Source: Taxillus chinensis (Eukaryota > Streptophyta > Magnoliopsida > Santalales > Loranthaceae). Taken from it: 64,000 bases of DNA. The notes under the pieces were generated by a model that was not told the DNA's origin, ran no database searches, and saw only the letters and a program-made list of their open reading frames with translations. Shown piece after piece: positions 45,535 through 58,897 of this stretch. The first letter of the stretch is position 1; each line of letters opens with the position of its first letter. The stretch is from the NCBI GenBank assembly GCA_023512835.1, contig CM042088.1:35915664-35979663 (forward strand). Reading direction: 5' to 3'. The position numbers and the translations under genes are program-made.

Positions 45535-47785
45535 TTGATAATGTTCCTAGCAAAACATTTCAAAATAGTATTTTAACTACATGTAAATCTTCATTGGAAA
45601 TGTTTTAAGAAATAAAAAATAAGAACATATATGTCAATTTTATACACTTACACCACAACAAACAAGAGTTCAGTTGCGTAAGAGCAAACCACGATGATAG
45701 AAGTCTCAATAATACTAACAGAACTGCTTATGACTGCAGAGGATATGATTAAAAGTATGTAGTACATTTTATAATTGTTAAAATACAGCCTGCTCACAAA
45801 GTTCTGATCCTATGTTAATGGGCATGACTTCATAATCTGTTACATGAGAGCAAAAGGCACAACCAATCCAATGCTTAGAGTGATCATCCTCTTAAAATCA
45901 TTCAATGATTGTTTTTAATCAATGGAAACTGCAAACACCACATTTTCATATGAAATTTTTTTAAGCATCATATTTCTTGTTAGAAACCTAAAAAAAACTA
46001 GCAAAAACTATTTTCGTATCACATTATTTATTTTTCACATTTACAGGGAAAAACCAGCAAAATCAGGGAAAAACCGACAGAAATTGTTTTCTTATCACAT
46101 TGTTTATTGTCGGGTAAAACCCGTGAAGGGCATACTAACCAAATAAAAGTAGCAGTGCTACCCTCTTGTTAATAAGATTCCTTCCATTAGCACACTTGAG
46201 GTAGTCTTCTTTTTCCATAATTTATGGCAGTTGTCACTCGTATGTTTCAATCATTCATCTTTCTTCTTTTCTTATCCATCTCTCTCTCTCCTCTTTCTTC
46301 TTTTTCATTCTTTTAGTTTTTCCATTGGAGTCTTTCTTTTTCTGGGGTGGGAGTCATCGAAATTGCGGGGTCTATCGGCCCTCACTATTTATGCAATTGT
46401 GTATGTGGTGTGTTGTGTCTATTGAATTTCAGGATTTCAAAAACTAGGTTTTTCTCTCCTTACAATAAATTTGTATGGGTTATGTTTGTTCCCCCATTCC
46501 CATATCTAGAAATGCCTTGAATTTGATATATGAGTTGCTTTCGTAGAACCAAAGTGTGTGTACGGATAGATTGCCTTGTAATTTGGGGAGAAAGCTGAGT
46601 GGCACTGGATTTGAGGCGTCCTTAACCCAATCTGGGTTTATTTTCACATTTGCAGGGAAAAACCAACAAAAATGATTTGCTTATCACTTTTTTTTTACAT
46701 TTCGAAGGAAAAACCAGCAAAATCAGAGAAAAACCAACAAAATGAATTCAGTTTTTGCAAAAGAAACCAACAAGCATACATCAAAAACTAAATAATATCA
46801 ATAAGATAGAAAATTGCTAAATCAAATAATAACAAATTAGAGCCGAGGTATGCTTGTTGAATTATCAATATAAAATATTAATTAAAGTAGCATTAAAGTG
46901 CAATTAGATAATCACTAAAATCGTGAAAATTATTGCCAAATTATGTGAAAGATATATACTTCCCACATCAAAAGACAAAAAATAGCATCAGAGATTTGGG
47001 ATGGGTTTAGGTTATACAAACTATATTATATGTTGTGGAGGTGGAGATAAAAGATTCAATGCGCCGAAAGATGGTTGGAGGTGCGAGACTATGCAATGAT
47101 TTGAAGAAAGATCATAGGCAAGCAAGAGATCAAAACACTCAACACTAGTGAAAAACCTAAATTAGCTAGGTCATGCATCTCCTCTCACGAACGTATGCAG
47201 GAGAGAAAGGCAGGGAAAGGAGAACCTCCACATATACTTCTCGATTGCCAAGATGAACTGAAATGCCATGAACAAATATCAAATGGAGATGAATAGCTCT
47301 ACTCGCTAACATGAAAAATATAAGAGGTAGGCGGTTTCTAATGAAAACTCAACTTTGAAATAATAACCAACCAAAAAGACCACAACTTGAATTCAATGAA
47401 AACCATATTCCATGACTGATCTTAAAAACACTTGAATATCAATTTTAGAAAACAAAAAACAAAAAAGCAGCACTAAACATATTCATGCATATTTGTTTTG
47501 TTTGTTCAATTTAAGTGTTTTCCGCATTTTTATTGTGCGCTTACATATGCGTGTGCTTGAGAGGTAGTTGGGGGCCACTTTGGAGCTGGGTGGGAATATT
47601 TTCAACCTAAGCGCCAACCTCTCGCACTTAGTCAACAACATGGCTTAATACATTTTCAATTATTAGAAAGTCTAATAAAGGCCATACAACTTACGTCACA
47701 TTAACAGAGTCATCAAAATTGTTCTAATGCATGGAAACAAGAAAGAAAATCCAATATGTTTTTTTTTAAATAAGGCCTACAAAAG
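45535..47785. other. Intergenic DNA with gggaaaaaccagcaaa repeats
   Basis: Short imperfect repeats of AGGGAAAAACCAGCAAAATC occur at about 46020-46090 and 46650-46745, with a shared TTCTTATCAC-like block. The DNA at 47.0-47.8 kb holds nothing I recognise. No gene is supported. Confidence 0.4.
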
Positions 47786-47912
47786 CTATGAAGCAAAAAC
47801 CCTCATGCCCACATACTACGAAGCGTGACAGAGATAAGGCCCCTTCGCACATCATGATCCACAAATATCCAAACGAGAGCTTCATGCCATCACGCACCTG
47901 CAGCCAATATAC

Positions 47913-50900
47913 TCATGAAGCAGTTTTGCGTAACTCGTTGGCTCCATGGGCAAAGTGGCACCTGTCTCCGAAGGTGCACGACCCCTTGGTAAAATTCTCA
48001 CAAAGTTTTGTCTTAAAATTGTTGCTTACAGGGAAGGATGAACCTCCACCACCTCCTGCATTCTTTACAGGGCCACCTCCCATGGACCCTAAGTTCAGAA
48101 TCAGCTCCCCTACCATGGCACTGGCATCCTTTATCTGCTCAAAATTTCCCTCCAGTTCGATGTTCCTAAGATTCGGATCCGACTCATGCTCTCGGATGGA
48201 AAGCTTAGCCCCAGTTTGGCGGCAGATCTGCTTGGAGTTCACACCACCCTTCCCAATAATGGCTCCAGCAAGGGATGCGTCTACACTGATTTTGGCTGTG
48301 GCAGATGCGCCAAAGGTAGAGGCAACACCTGGCAAAGTTGGTTCCATTCGAGCCCCCATTCGACCAGGAAAGTGACCCATTGTGCGTGAATCGTCATGGG
48401 AGAGAGCACTAGGCTTGCCAAGCTCCCATTCACCATGGGCGAAATGGCATTTATCCCCAAATTTGCAGCCTTCTGCAGTGTTGTATTTGTTGCACATGCG
48501 AGATTTAACAGTGGGTGATGCACCATTTGGGATGGGTGGCGGGGCCATGTTCCTGGATTGCGCAGATTGCCCAACATTCATCACATGGGAAACCGCATTA
48601 TAACCGCCAGGGACATAGTGCAAAAAGTGACATCCCTCGCCAAATGGGCAGCCGGCGGTGCTACAATCAAACAATTAACTATCAAAATATTTAAATCAAA
48701 AATTAACAGGCAAAGCATAACTCAATAGAATTATAGAAGTCCAGCATGAGTAAAAACTACAGGCATTACACTAGTTTTATACAATACAAACAAAGACAAC
48801 AAAGAGAAATTGTTTATTCTCAAAAAAAAGATGTAATTGCAAAAGGGAACCTTGTCAATAAGCCTCACTTATATAACAAGGTGCACGCGTGTTAAAAAGA
48901 TCAAACTTTTAAATAAACCCCATCAAACATCATAAGGAGCTTTCGCAGGTTATCTTAAGCATTAATGTTGTAAGAGGAAACAATGGACAATCGCGAGATA
49001 TTGTCACAGATTTGAACACCAGCATGTTCTTTCTACATCTAGCTAGGATACTAGAGTAATCTCTTGGCTTCATTGTTTTCAAAAATATAAAAGCAAAATG
49101 AAAAAAAAAATATTAATATACTTAAAACAATTAAACTCACGGAAGACAGTTTATTGAAAACAAAACTCCTTGGATGAAAACAGTGAGTCAATATAAGACA
49201 CATGGGATGAGAATGCTATTCAAAATGAGTACCAACATAGACGTCACTGTTTCCGGGTGACCATCATTTTCATTTTGTTTTTATGAAAACACCCCATAAA
49301 CAGCAGCCGACTCTCCGACTCCCAGATGGGCCACCCACTTTGGCCCCCCAAGCCACCAGATAATATGAATCAGGCATACTGGCTGGCACGGAGTCTCGAA
49401 TGCAGTACCTGAGGCTCCAGTGACCATTGGACCGGGGAAAGGGGGGATTTCAAAATATTTGGTTGAGTAAAGGGCTAAATTATTGCATGCTTAATAATAA
49501 TTGCAAACAAAAGCACGAACTTAAAAAACTAAACAAAAGATGAGAACCCTGTAAATCATTGATAAGCAATCCTAGCCCTAGAAAAAACTTAAAAGCTATG
49601 AAAAAAGCAATCCTAGCCCTGGAAATCATTGTTAGCAACGGACAAACTTAGAAGAATAGAACTGAGCACATACTTGTTTCTCTCAGAGCTTCCAAATTAA
49701 TTTGTTATGACATTTAAAAAATGCAACATTGCGATCTCCAAAAAAAAAATGGAAAATATACATTACAAAAAATTAGTTTTGAAAATATGTCTACTTTAAA
49801 TATTTAAAATAGTTTTAAGGGATTCATCAACACTACTACCAACGCTAAATGCCGTGCATTACTAGCTCAGAAAATAGCGTCTGGTTATTTATCATCTTCA
49901 CAAGATTATTTTCAGAACCCCTGTAAAGGTGGATTTAGAGCAAAGATGAACAATATATGATAAACATGTTGCATAAATTTGGAGAAACGAAGGCTTACTA
50001 ATTTAAGGAGCACCTTAGGCGCTTTTTTCTATTTATTTAAAATATATCAAATAAACAAGGCAAAACTCAATGTCCAGCTGCAACTTGGGGATTTAAAAGT
50101 ACAAATAATTCATTGAAGACAAACTTTTTGCTTAATACCTGTTGTTGATTTGCTTAATGAAGACAAATAACGTTGAAAGTAGAACCTGTACATAAATTTT
50201 GTGGCACTTTCGCTGCTGATGTTAACAGCTTTTACTTGTGAAAATTGTAGTGCATTCTTATTATGACTTTATAATATTAGCAATAGGTGAAGATTTGAAC
50301 CTGAAGAACTTGGTGCATGGCTTCGATTTGCTTCCTACACCAGTTGATAAGGAGTCCGTTTCTGTTGCAAGACATTAATTGTTTACTTTCGGTTAAAATT
50401 TCTGTGAATTCTTCATTAAATACTCCATAATACTTACAGCCATTTATCAGTTAAAATGAAAAAAAAGTTATTACTGAAACTTAATTAACCCTATTGGAAG
50501 TATAAACAAATTGATATAAATAAAATAATAATAATAATAATAAATAATACAGTGTTTCAAATCTAGTATGTCAATTTAATAAATTTCAATCATTCCCTCA
50601 ATCAGTATATCGGCCATCATCACTTACGAAAAAGAGAGAACTGCTCATTAATGTCTCAGTATGTTGTGATACATAATGACACAGAATTCCCTTGGATGCC
50701 CAAGATATATATAGAGTCAAAATCAATTATTAACAGTCACATATGGTAATATGTCTATACTTAGTAGACATTAAACTAATACAATTAATGCTCATCGATG
50801 ACCCTACATAAATACACAACTAAAAAAAAAATACTGGGCTCATGGTCTTAAATAACAGATGCCATAACAAACTTCAATTTTCAACCATAAACAGATTTAT

Positions 50901-51454
50901 ATTGATACCCAAATTAGGGTCACTATATAGAATGAAATTAGTGTATTTTAAATTGACTCATTACTGTGTCAAAGATTTAACACGATATAAACATAGTGAA
51001 CATACAGGTAACTCTTCAATGGACCAGAAGGCATGAAATCAACACAGAAACACAAAGTTATTATGTAAGGGCCTACTCATGATTTTTTCGTGTTTCAACT
51101 GGTATCAGACCCCACAATACCGGTTTTATTTAATACCATGATTGGGCCAAGAATAGCATAGATAAACGCGCACGCAAGCGCACAAAGACACATACATACA
51201 CGTCTATAAACCCACAATACCTAGTTAATTACTACAGGAATCAACGATACGACTAGCCTAAAAATTGAGAGGAAATGGAAAACACACAAAAACACAATTT
51301 TTGAACAAGAACATCGAAAAAGTAAAACACGTGAGTCCAAGCAAAAGAATCGTCGAGGAGAGAGGGAATGAGGATAAAAACCTTGCTTTAACTTCTTGAA
51401 TCCGCCATTGCCGTTGAAATCAGCTTCAGGCCTGCCTCTCTTGCGAAGATCCAT
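47913..51454 (-). CDS. Zinc finger CCCH and KH domain protein (plant C3H family)
   Basis: This is a probable RNA-binding protein; the plant family combines three CCCH fingers with one KH domain. Exons on the minus strand are 51454-51382, 50361-50301 and 48660-47913. All introns are GT-AG, the phases are consistent (1, then 2), and the product is 293 residues. The ATG at 51454 gives MDLRKRGRPEADFNGNGGFK, the usual start. Finger 1 is C40-C49-C55-H59 and is split by intron 2. Finger 2 is C101-C110-C116-H120. The KH domain is at about 167-236 with the GKGG loop at 181-184. Finger 3 is C265-C273-C279-H283. A Gly/Ser linker precedes finger 3. The 61-base middle exon is easily missed by gene finders. 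No member name is assigned; similar Arabidopsis proteins are known. Confidence 0.93.
48661..50300 (-). other. Intron 2 of the CCCH/KH gene
   Basis: An intron of 1640 bases with no recognisable insertion or second gene. The GC-richer block at 49300-49445 is not a tRNA that I can fold. Confidence 0.55.
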
Positions 51455-52885
51455 CGAACGAGGAAACGGATTCAGATCCGAGCTTCCCAAACTAAACTCG
51501 AGGAGATTTGTAGATGATAGCGCGAAAAACAGCGGGGGGAAGAGTGAATCGCCTTCGTAGGCCGCGTAAAACCCTAACCCTAGTAGGGCTTTGAGGCGAT
51601 GAGGGAGGGAGAGAGAAAAAGGGGAAGAAAATTGGGAACGTCGGGCTGGGGGTGTAATATAAATATATTATTAGGATTATGATAAATAGGATTCCAAAAA
51701 TAAGGTTTCAAAGCAGTTAAGTGTTTGAGTTGGATTCCGGCGCGCGATTGTCTCATGTGCTGTGCCTGTGCAGGTGGTATTTCCTTTTCTTTTTTTTCCT
51801 TTTTGTACTCAGGCTTAATTATTCAAAATAATAGTATAATTATTTTAAAAAAATAATAAACTTGATAAATTTAAAAATATTTTTGAGTAATGAAAATTAT
51901 TTGAGTTTATTATTCTTAAAAATAATTATATTTTAAAAAATAAAAAAATTATCAAATATTTTTCTTTTCGATTTTCAATGTTTTTTTTTCCTTTTCTTTT
52001 GCCATACATACATGTGTGAAGCGGTGATGTAATAACAACGTGTTGCTTTTGATCACCTCCTCTCCACCGGGTTAGGAATACTAATAATGGTTGATAAAGT
52101 TATGCTTTTAAAACAAACTAGAAAATAAATATATGATAAATCAAAAGAAAATTTGTTATAAATGTTTTAAAAATAAAATACCTTAATTTTAAATTTTTTA
52201 TTTTGCATCTTTTTTTAAAAATTTTACATATTTTTATTGTTAGTATTTTATAAAATTTTAAATTACTACCTAAAAAGGCAACTTTAAAAAAATCCCTAAG
52301 CTTTTCCTATTTTTTTACTATAAAAAATAATATATATATATATATATAAATACTTTTTTAAAAAATACCAAATAAATTTTGTTGCTTTTACTTATTTTGT
52401 AAGCAAAAATAATCTATCAAAAGTAATGCCAAACTGGGTCAATGTATACTTAGGTTTTATAGGTAATTTGCACATAGATACCTTCATTATTGTTGGATTG
52501 ATATGAATTTAAAAAAAATACATCAATCTAATGAGAAAAGGGTATTCCTATGTGAATTACCTACATAATTTATCTACAAATATAGACTTTTCCTTCATTT
52601 TTTTTGGGGTGAATTCTTCAAAGTATGGGTATGTGACCCTTAAACCTTGAATGTTGCAATTGTAACCCTAGAGTTAATGATAGTACTCAATGAAAGTCAA
52701 CTCATTTCTTATGAGAATTCCAATGCAATTGATACCTATTTTAATAAAGGCTATGATCACCTATCCACCTTCCTTGGCTTTTCATCGTTAGAATGCTTTG
52801 AAATATAGGTATGCGATTCTTGAATCCCTAAATCTAATGTTGTATTCATGCCAATATCTAGTGATATGAGATATTAGGAGTGATC
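51455..52885. other. CCCH/KH upstream region and AT-rich intergenic DNA
   Basis: Bases 51455-51650 are GC-richer with GAGGGAGGGAGAG-like stretches, as expected for a 5' UTR and promoter. The rest is AT-rich without a gene. Confidence 0.45.
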
Positions 52886-52892
52886 CCTATTG

Positions 52893-53311
52893 TAGGAGTA
52901 CTAATAGCAGATTTCATATAGAAGTCCGTTTTCCTATATTTAGGGAAAAAAATTAAAAAGTTATAAAGTCATTATCACAACAGATATTTTATATTTAATT
53001 TTTTCCATGGGATTTATATAGTATTTTCAATATATTAAAAAGTACTATTTACTCTCTATAATTATTAAATTATACATGCAAATTTTCTCTCATATATTTT
53101 CTTTACATTTCATATAACATTTACTTTTATTTCATATTAAATTATAAAAAAATTATTACTAACTCAAAAAAGTAGCATAAAATATTATTTTAATGGTATA
53201 AAGAATGATTTATGAAATATATTTGTGGTGTATATTTATATAAAAAAGAAAAAAGTAATTTAAATTTATAAATTTAGAGGAAATGATTGGGTGTCTGATG
53301 TTAGTGCTCTT
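52893..53311. mobile_element. Tourist-like MITE 6
   Basis: It begins GAGTACTAATAGCAGAT and ends in the complement of GAGCACTAACATCAGAC. The interior is AT-rich and non-coding, like MITEs 1 and 2. The right flank is TTA; the left flank is not exact. Confidence 0.5.
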
Positions 53312-53680
53312 ACTTTGTTTCATAGGTCATTCCTATAAGTGAATAGTAAAAAGATTCTTTTATAGTGTTTTTATCACCCACATATAAGTAAATAGCATCA
53401 AATAATATAAAATTTTAACTAATATTTTTTCAAATAGTCTAATTAAAATCAATTTACATAGCATAATATAACATCACAAAATTTGTAATTAAAATCACAC
53501 AAGATAATATTACATAATAAAAAGTCATAATGTCAATAGATCTTACCATTACTACTTATAAAATTCTATCATGGATTTTGAACAATATTCCTTAAAAATT
53601 GAGATCCTAAAAATAACCTTTTTTCGAATTGTCCCAAACTCAACTTTGTCTCTAGCATCATCCAAGTCATCCTAAATAAT
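53312..53680. other. AT-rich intergenic DNA
   Basis: No gene or element end is seen. Confidence 0.4.
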
Positions 53681-53689
53681 ATCCTAATT

Positions 53690-54010
53690 ATCCACTGCAA
53701 CCGACGACGGTGACCATCAACCCGTGGACAATACCATGCAACCCACAGTATCGACCTTCGTTGCAAGCTGATGACGGCAACTATTAGCCCATACACTGCG
53801 ACCACGACCATTAACCCATGACCAATGACTATTGTTACAGGCAATGACCATCGATTTGCTGCCATTGATTCCACATCCACATCTCCACGACCATAGTATC
53901 ATTGACCCATGACCATTGACCACCCTTGCAAGCCAACGACAACAACCATCAATCCCACAACTCGTCATGGACGATTATCACTACAAGCTTTGCCATCCAT
54001 CGATTCTATA
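53690..54010. repeat. Degenerate GACCATTGACCCATGACC repeat
   Basis: Imperfect units of cgaccattaacccatgacca type alternate with CGACAACAACCATCAA-like blocks and ttgcaagc segments. The open frames on the minus strand across this block are simple products of the repeat. Confidence 0.55.
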
Positions 54011-54169
54011 TCACCACATTTGCAATGTTGACCTCCGTTCTCCACCACTACACTAATTTGTAGCAACCGGTGCCGAATCTCCACCCCGAATGTCAATGCA
54101 AGCTTCCCCAAAGATCTAGCGCGAGCTTCCCAAAAAATAAAGGTTTTTTTTTTATATTTTTGGAACAAA

Positions 54170-55620
54170 AAATTAAAATTTAAATAAAATGCAGTCTCAT
54201 TATTAATGAGAGATTAGTAATTGAAGAATGAAAACCGAGAAGCGATTGACAAACCATATCTTATTTTTTTGAGATTGAGAACTAGAACGGAAAGAGAGGA
54301 GATAGCTTTGCGTATATTATGAAAAATATTTTTTTACCTAAAACATTAATATCATCAAAATTGGACCAAAACGGGCTGAAAATTTAGTTAAAATAAAAAC
54401 AGAGGGTGCTTCGAACTGATTTGTATGCTTGAACAAAACATTTTGGCTATTTTGGGTATAATTAATTATTTTTAGTAATAATTAATTAGTGTATTACTTA
54501 TAATATAGGTAATATAATAATTATGATATATATAATTATATTAGTTAGGTTATCACTACTCATATTATCACTTATTATCGATAATAATTCTATTACTTAA
54601 ATTATTACTACTCACTACTTAATTATTACTTATTGATTATAATTTATAATTACATATATATATACATATCATATATAACATTAATAATATAATAATCGTT
54701 GAGTATTTGGAATTTAATAACTAATGTCAAGAAGTTTGTTGATAAATATATATATTATATATGATTATTATTTACTATGTTTACATAATTAATGTATATA
54801 TTTAAAATCTAACATATAAAAAATATTAGTAGCAATAATAGTAATAATAATAACAACATTACTATTATTATTAATGATAATAATAATAATGAATAAATAT
54901 TTTATTTTAAAAATAATATCAATTATAAAGTATTTATACTTATATTTTAATAAAAATAATATTTAAAAGTAGTAATAATATTTTAATATAAAATACAAAC
55001 ATATAAAATACAAGTAAATGATATAATCATATTTTGTCACGTACAAATGAAAATTTATTTTTACCTCAACAGTCACGTTTTATCAAATCTGATTTCTTTT
55101 ATGTCGCATTCGCCTGATACAGAATTTTGTAAGAGAATAAAGAGTTGTGACTGTTAAGCTGAAAATGCAAATTTTAATGACTTATTTAGAAAGGTTTTCA
55201 AGTGCCAAAAAGGCAGTCTCAAGCGATAGAAAATCAAATTTGAGGATGAAAGCCTTTGACATTGCTAAACTCCGAGGTCAAATGAAGAAATTATGGTTAA
55301 AATAGCATTATAACCGCTAACGGCGATCAAACGATAATCGACTTTCAAAATGACACTCTAGTTCAAGTCACAAACCTCATCTTCTTACTCTACTCATCGT
55401 TTTGAGAATTTTAATATATATATATATATATATATTGCATATATTCGCTCATGGAACATTTAAAAAAAATTCAAAACAGATATTTTTCTATAAATAAAGA
55501 AGCTTCATGACGCACAGTACATACTTGATGCAAAAGCGAGACCATTTTCAAATAAAAATGACACGGGATCCCTTGTCATAATGCCCTGAGTCCAAAAATA
55601 ATTTTTTTTAGATTTTTTTG
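54170..55620. other. AT-rich intergenic DNA with (AT)n tracts
   Basis: Trinucleotide runs (aataat) occur near 54830-54900 and an AT run near 55414-55434. No gene is seen. Confidence 0.45.
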
Positions 55621-55628
55621 AAACCCAA

Positions 55629-56096
55629 TGTAACAGCTCAAGTCTCCCGTAACACGATATTATCCAGTTCGGGGTCCAAGCCCAATTCCCAGTTTTGTTC
55701 TTGGCAGTGCCACACAGGCACCTCAAAAGGCTTCGTGCCAGGAGAGGTCTCCACGCCCTTTTAAGAGGCATGCTTCATTATCCTCCTTAGCCGATGTGGA
55801 CTTGCAAAGTCCTCAGACTCTACAATCCACCCCCCTTAGGAGGCCCATGTCTCCATGGGACTATGACACACCGACCCGGTCCCCAGCTCCGATACCATCT
55901 GTAACAGCCTAAGTCTCCCATAGCACGATATTGTCCAGTTTAGGGCCCAAGTCCAATCCCTAGTTTTATTCTTGGCAGTGCCACACAGGCACCCCAAAAG
56001 GCTTCATGCCAAGAGAGGTCTCCACGCCCTCTTAAGAGGCACGCTTTGTTCTCCTCCCCAGTCGATGTGAAACTTGCAAAGTCCTCAGACTTTACA
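55629..56096 (-). mobile_element. TRIM-type miniature LTR retrotransposon, complete
   Basis: Two direct repeats of 196 and 197 bases (55629-55824 and 55900-56096) both begin TGTAACAGC and end CTYTACA. They match at roughly 86 percent by eye. Only 75 bases separate them. On the minus strand these 75 bases begin with the primer site TGGTATCGGAGCTGGGG (55897-55881) and end with the purine tract AAGGGGGGTGGAT next to the 3' repeat. The flanks are CCCAA and CCCGA, a near-perfect 5-base duplication. There is no coding capacity, which is the definition of a terminal-repeat retrotransposon in miniature. Mobilisation would depend on proteins from another element. Confidence 0.85.
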
Positions 56097-57824
56097 CCCG
56101 AGTTACCTTATCGATCTAAAAAACCTAAAGACATCAATAAAAAACCTTAAAATAAGCCAAAATAAAAATATTTTCTCCTTTTTCCCTCTTTCTGCGCACC
56201 TTCATTCCATGTATCACTCTCTCTCTGGTTAGAAAACAAATAAAAAGCAAAAATGAAACAACAAAAAAAAAAACACAAAAAAAACTTACACCATGCACTT
56301 CTCATCTGCTCCCACCAACTCCCTCACGTCTTATTCCCCACTTCTCTCTCCCACGATCGTCCTTTTCTACGCTACCGACCACCACACCTAGAGGACCACT
56401 CCCATGTCCAAAACACAGTAAATTTTCTCTTACTAGTTGCATTAGTAAAATTAACCCCTGCATGGGCTAGATTTCACATTCTTTTTCTAAAATTAGAATG
56501 TACCCTTTTATTTGCTTTAAAATATTTTTTTGTTATTTTAAGACCTAGATCCTAAAAACTCCTTTTTTTCTAAAAATAAAAATATAAAAAAATAACTTCT
56601 TTTTGAATAATGCAAACAAACACTCATAGATCAAGACTAGGTACCAATTGTGGGCATTGTGCATTCTTTACTAACCATATGGATTCTTTACTAACCATAT
56701 GGAACGGGCTTTGATGGTTGGCAATGCCACACGCAAATATTATGAGGCCCATATTTTTTGTTCAATATCTTCACCGAAGGGGCCCGAAGGGCCTGTTCCC
56801 CTGGCATATCAGCCGAGGCCCATAAAAGCAAGAGTTTTTCTTCCTTTCCTACACGTAACCAACTCCCGAACCTAATTCTCTAGAACCATAGACCTTCCTT
56901 TTTCTAGGTGTCCAATCACACCTCTAAATTGTTTGATGGCGACTCTGTGTTTTTCTTTTCTTTTATGGTTTGTGCAAGCCTTGTGCAGGAATGACTCTAG
57001 GATCAATAGAATGAACTAGCATGAAGTCTTTTCACAAAAGTCAGTATTAGCCTGGTCAAAAACGGGTGATGACAATATGTATTTTATAGTTGAGTTAAAA
57101 GTAGTAAATCATGCAAATGATATTATTAGTTCAAATATTAATACATTTATGAATCAAATAATATTTATTCATATCATTTAGTCTTAAATCAACCTATTAA
57201 TATATTTAAAACTAAATTTAAATCAAATTAATATAATTATCCATAAATTATTTTATGCATGATGTGAGTTATGCATGGTGATAGTGAGTTTTGAGTCTTT
57301 TGATATTTGATAGTATATATTTAATACTTGAATTAAAAGTAATAAACTATATAAATAATATTATTGATAACTACATAATTTGTCATTAAATTTGGATGTA
57401 ATTTATGAGGTTTAATTAAATATTTTATTGAATTACTGTATTTTTATAACCGTTTTTCTCAATTTCAATTATTTATTGTTTTAATCACTTTGATAGATTT
57501 AATATTAATTTTGATAATTTTTAATGTTAAATTAATTATTTTAATTTTAATATTAATTTTTTGAGCTTAATTTGTAATTTGGATATTAATGATTTTTGTT
57601 TTAATATTTTGCATGTGATATTTTGCATATTAATGTGTTACCATGAAGAGAAATTTGGGCTTCAGTGTGAAATATTGGAAAGAGAAATTAATGGTATGGG
57701 ATCACATTAATTTAATGAAGGAAAGAAGAAAAGGAAATTAGCTTTTTTACTTGTGATTATAAAAAGGGACATACGTGAGTGTGGAAAAAATGGAGAGAAT
57801 TTGGCTTTGTCTAGGTGGGCCTTC
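56097..57824. other. Intergenic DNA, possibly with an old LTR end near 56.9 kb
   Basis: GATGGCGACTCTG at 56935-56947 resembles the tRNA-Arg primer site used by some large plant gypsy elements. A 20-base tandem repeat (ATTCTTTACTAACCATATGG) lies at 56662-56701. The rest, 57080-57620, is AT-rich with no gene. Confidence 0.35.
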
Positions 57825-58641
57825 TGTGGAGAAAATAAATCATCTCCAATGTAAATCAGAATATACATATGGAATATATATATATATACATCTTGATTAT
57901 GTTCTTTAACCATATGAACATATATATGAAAGCGGAAGCAATAAGACAGAAACGATATAAATACCTCCAGCCATTGCCTTTAGTATTTGATTAGAGATTG
58001 TACTCTAGTCATTTGAATTGGTCGTCTGAAATTTCAATTGACTACCTTCACAATTTCAACAATCTACATTCTGGAACTTTTGGTCATTTGAATTGGTCAT
58101 CTGAAATTTGAATTGACCATTTCAGTTGACCACGCCTAATTTCTTCATATCAACGTTCTGGACATTCTGGTCATTCAAATTGGTTGTCTCAAATTTGAAA
58201 TGACCACCTCCAATCTCTGCAGAATGACTGACTTTGCTTTTTCCAGTAGCTTTGATTGATTCAATGAAATCAAATGTCTTTCCTTCTTGTTGATTCTTTA
58301 ATTCCAATAGCTAGTTTCCAAACCTTTCTCTCAATATTAGATGGTGTAATTTCTCTAGAGAGCAGGCTTGGTGAACTCACGTATCAGATACACAAGAAAC
58401 ACATTTTTTCTTGAATATTTGTTCCAGCCATCATGGATCAAAATAAATGTGTTATAATAATAGTGTGGGAGGTTACGGAAAAGGGGAGAAGAATTGAAAG
58501 CCTTTATTTTATATATTAATTGTCAAAATAAATTAGCATGGCAGTTACCACACTATGACAATCCCATGAAACGTCCAAAATAAATGGAGCACATTAAGTT
58601 TGAATAAATAATATTGACTGAATTATTATTTTATGCCAACA
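57825..58641 (-). repeat. 3' LTR of the copia element
   Basis: In minus orientation it starts TGTTGGCATAAAATAATAAT and ends CATCTCCACA-like (plus strand TGTGGAGAAAATAAATCATC). It contains a threefold internal repeat of GTCATTTGAATTGGTCRTCTG type (58009-58200). Confidence 0.88.
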
Positions 58642-58657
58642 TTCTCCCACTTGATCC
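58642..58657 (-). promoter_or_regulatory. Polypurine tract of the copia element
   Basis: On the minus strand GGATCAAGTGGGAGAA directly precedes the 3' LTR start, as needed for plus-strand DNA priming. Confidence 0.8.
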
Positions 58658-58897
58658 ATTTATGATTGAGAAACAATATACGGATCATGGCGACGAAATC
58701 TCTTAAAACGAGAATTAATCTTCCATGTACCACGATATATCGAAAACTCAATACACCACGCACACTTAACTTAATGAGCAAACCTCATGTTTTACTCTAG
58801 GTTCAAACAAAATGATATTTCTCAACTTAATTCATAAATTGCGCATAATTCCAAAATGAGAAAATATCCAATATAATAAAGGTTCAACATGAATGTA

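Noticed and set aside
47788..48375. 195-codon plus-strand frame over the CCCH/KH exon 3
   Set aside because: It is the antisense shadow of a verified exon with zinc fingers and a KH domain.
49300..49445. GC-richer block in the CCCH/KH intron considered as a tRNA-like gene
   Set aside because: I could not form a cloverleaf with conserved tRNA positions.
51455..51490. N-terminal extension of the CCCH/KH protein by 12 residues
   Set aside because: The codon at 51490 is TTG, not ATG. The ATG at 51454 matches the family start.
55505..55771. 88-codon minus-strand frame at the TRIM element
   Set aside because: It crosses the LTR border and has no domain; TRIM elements are non-coding.
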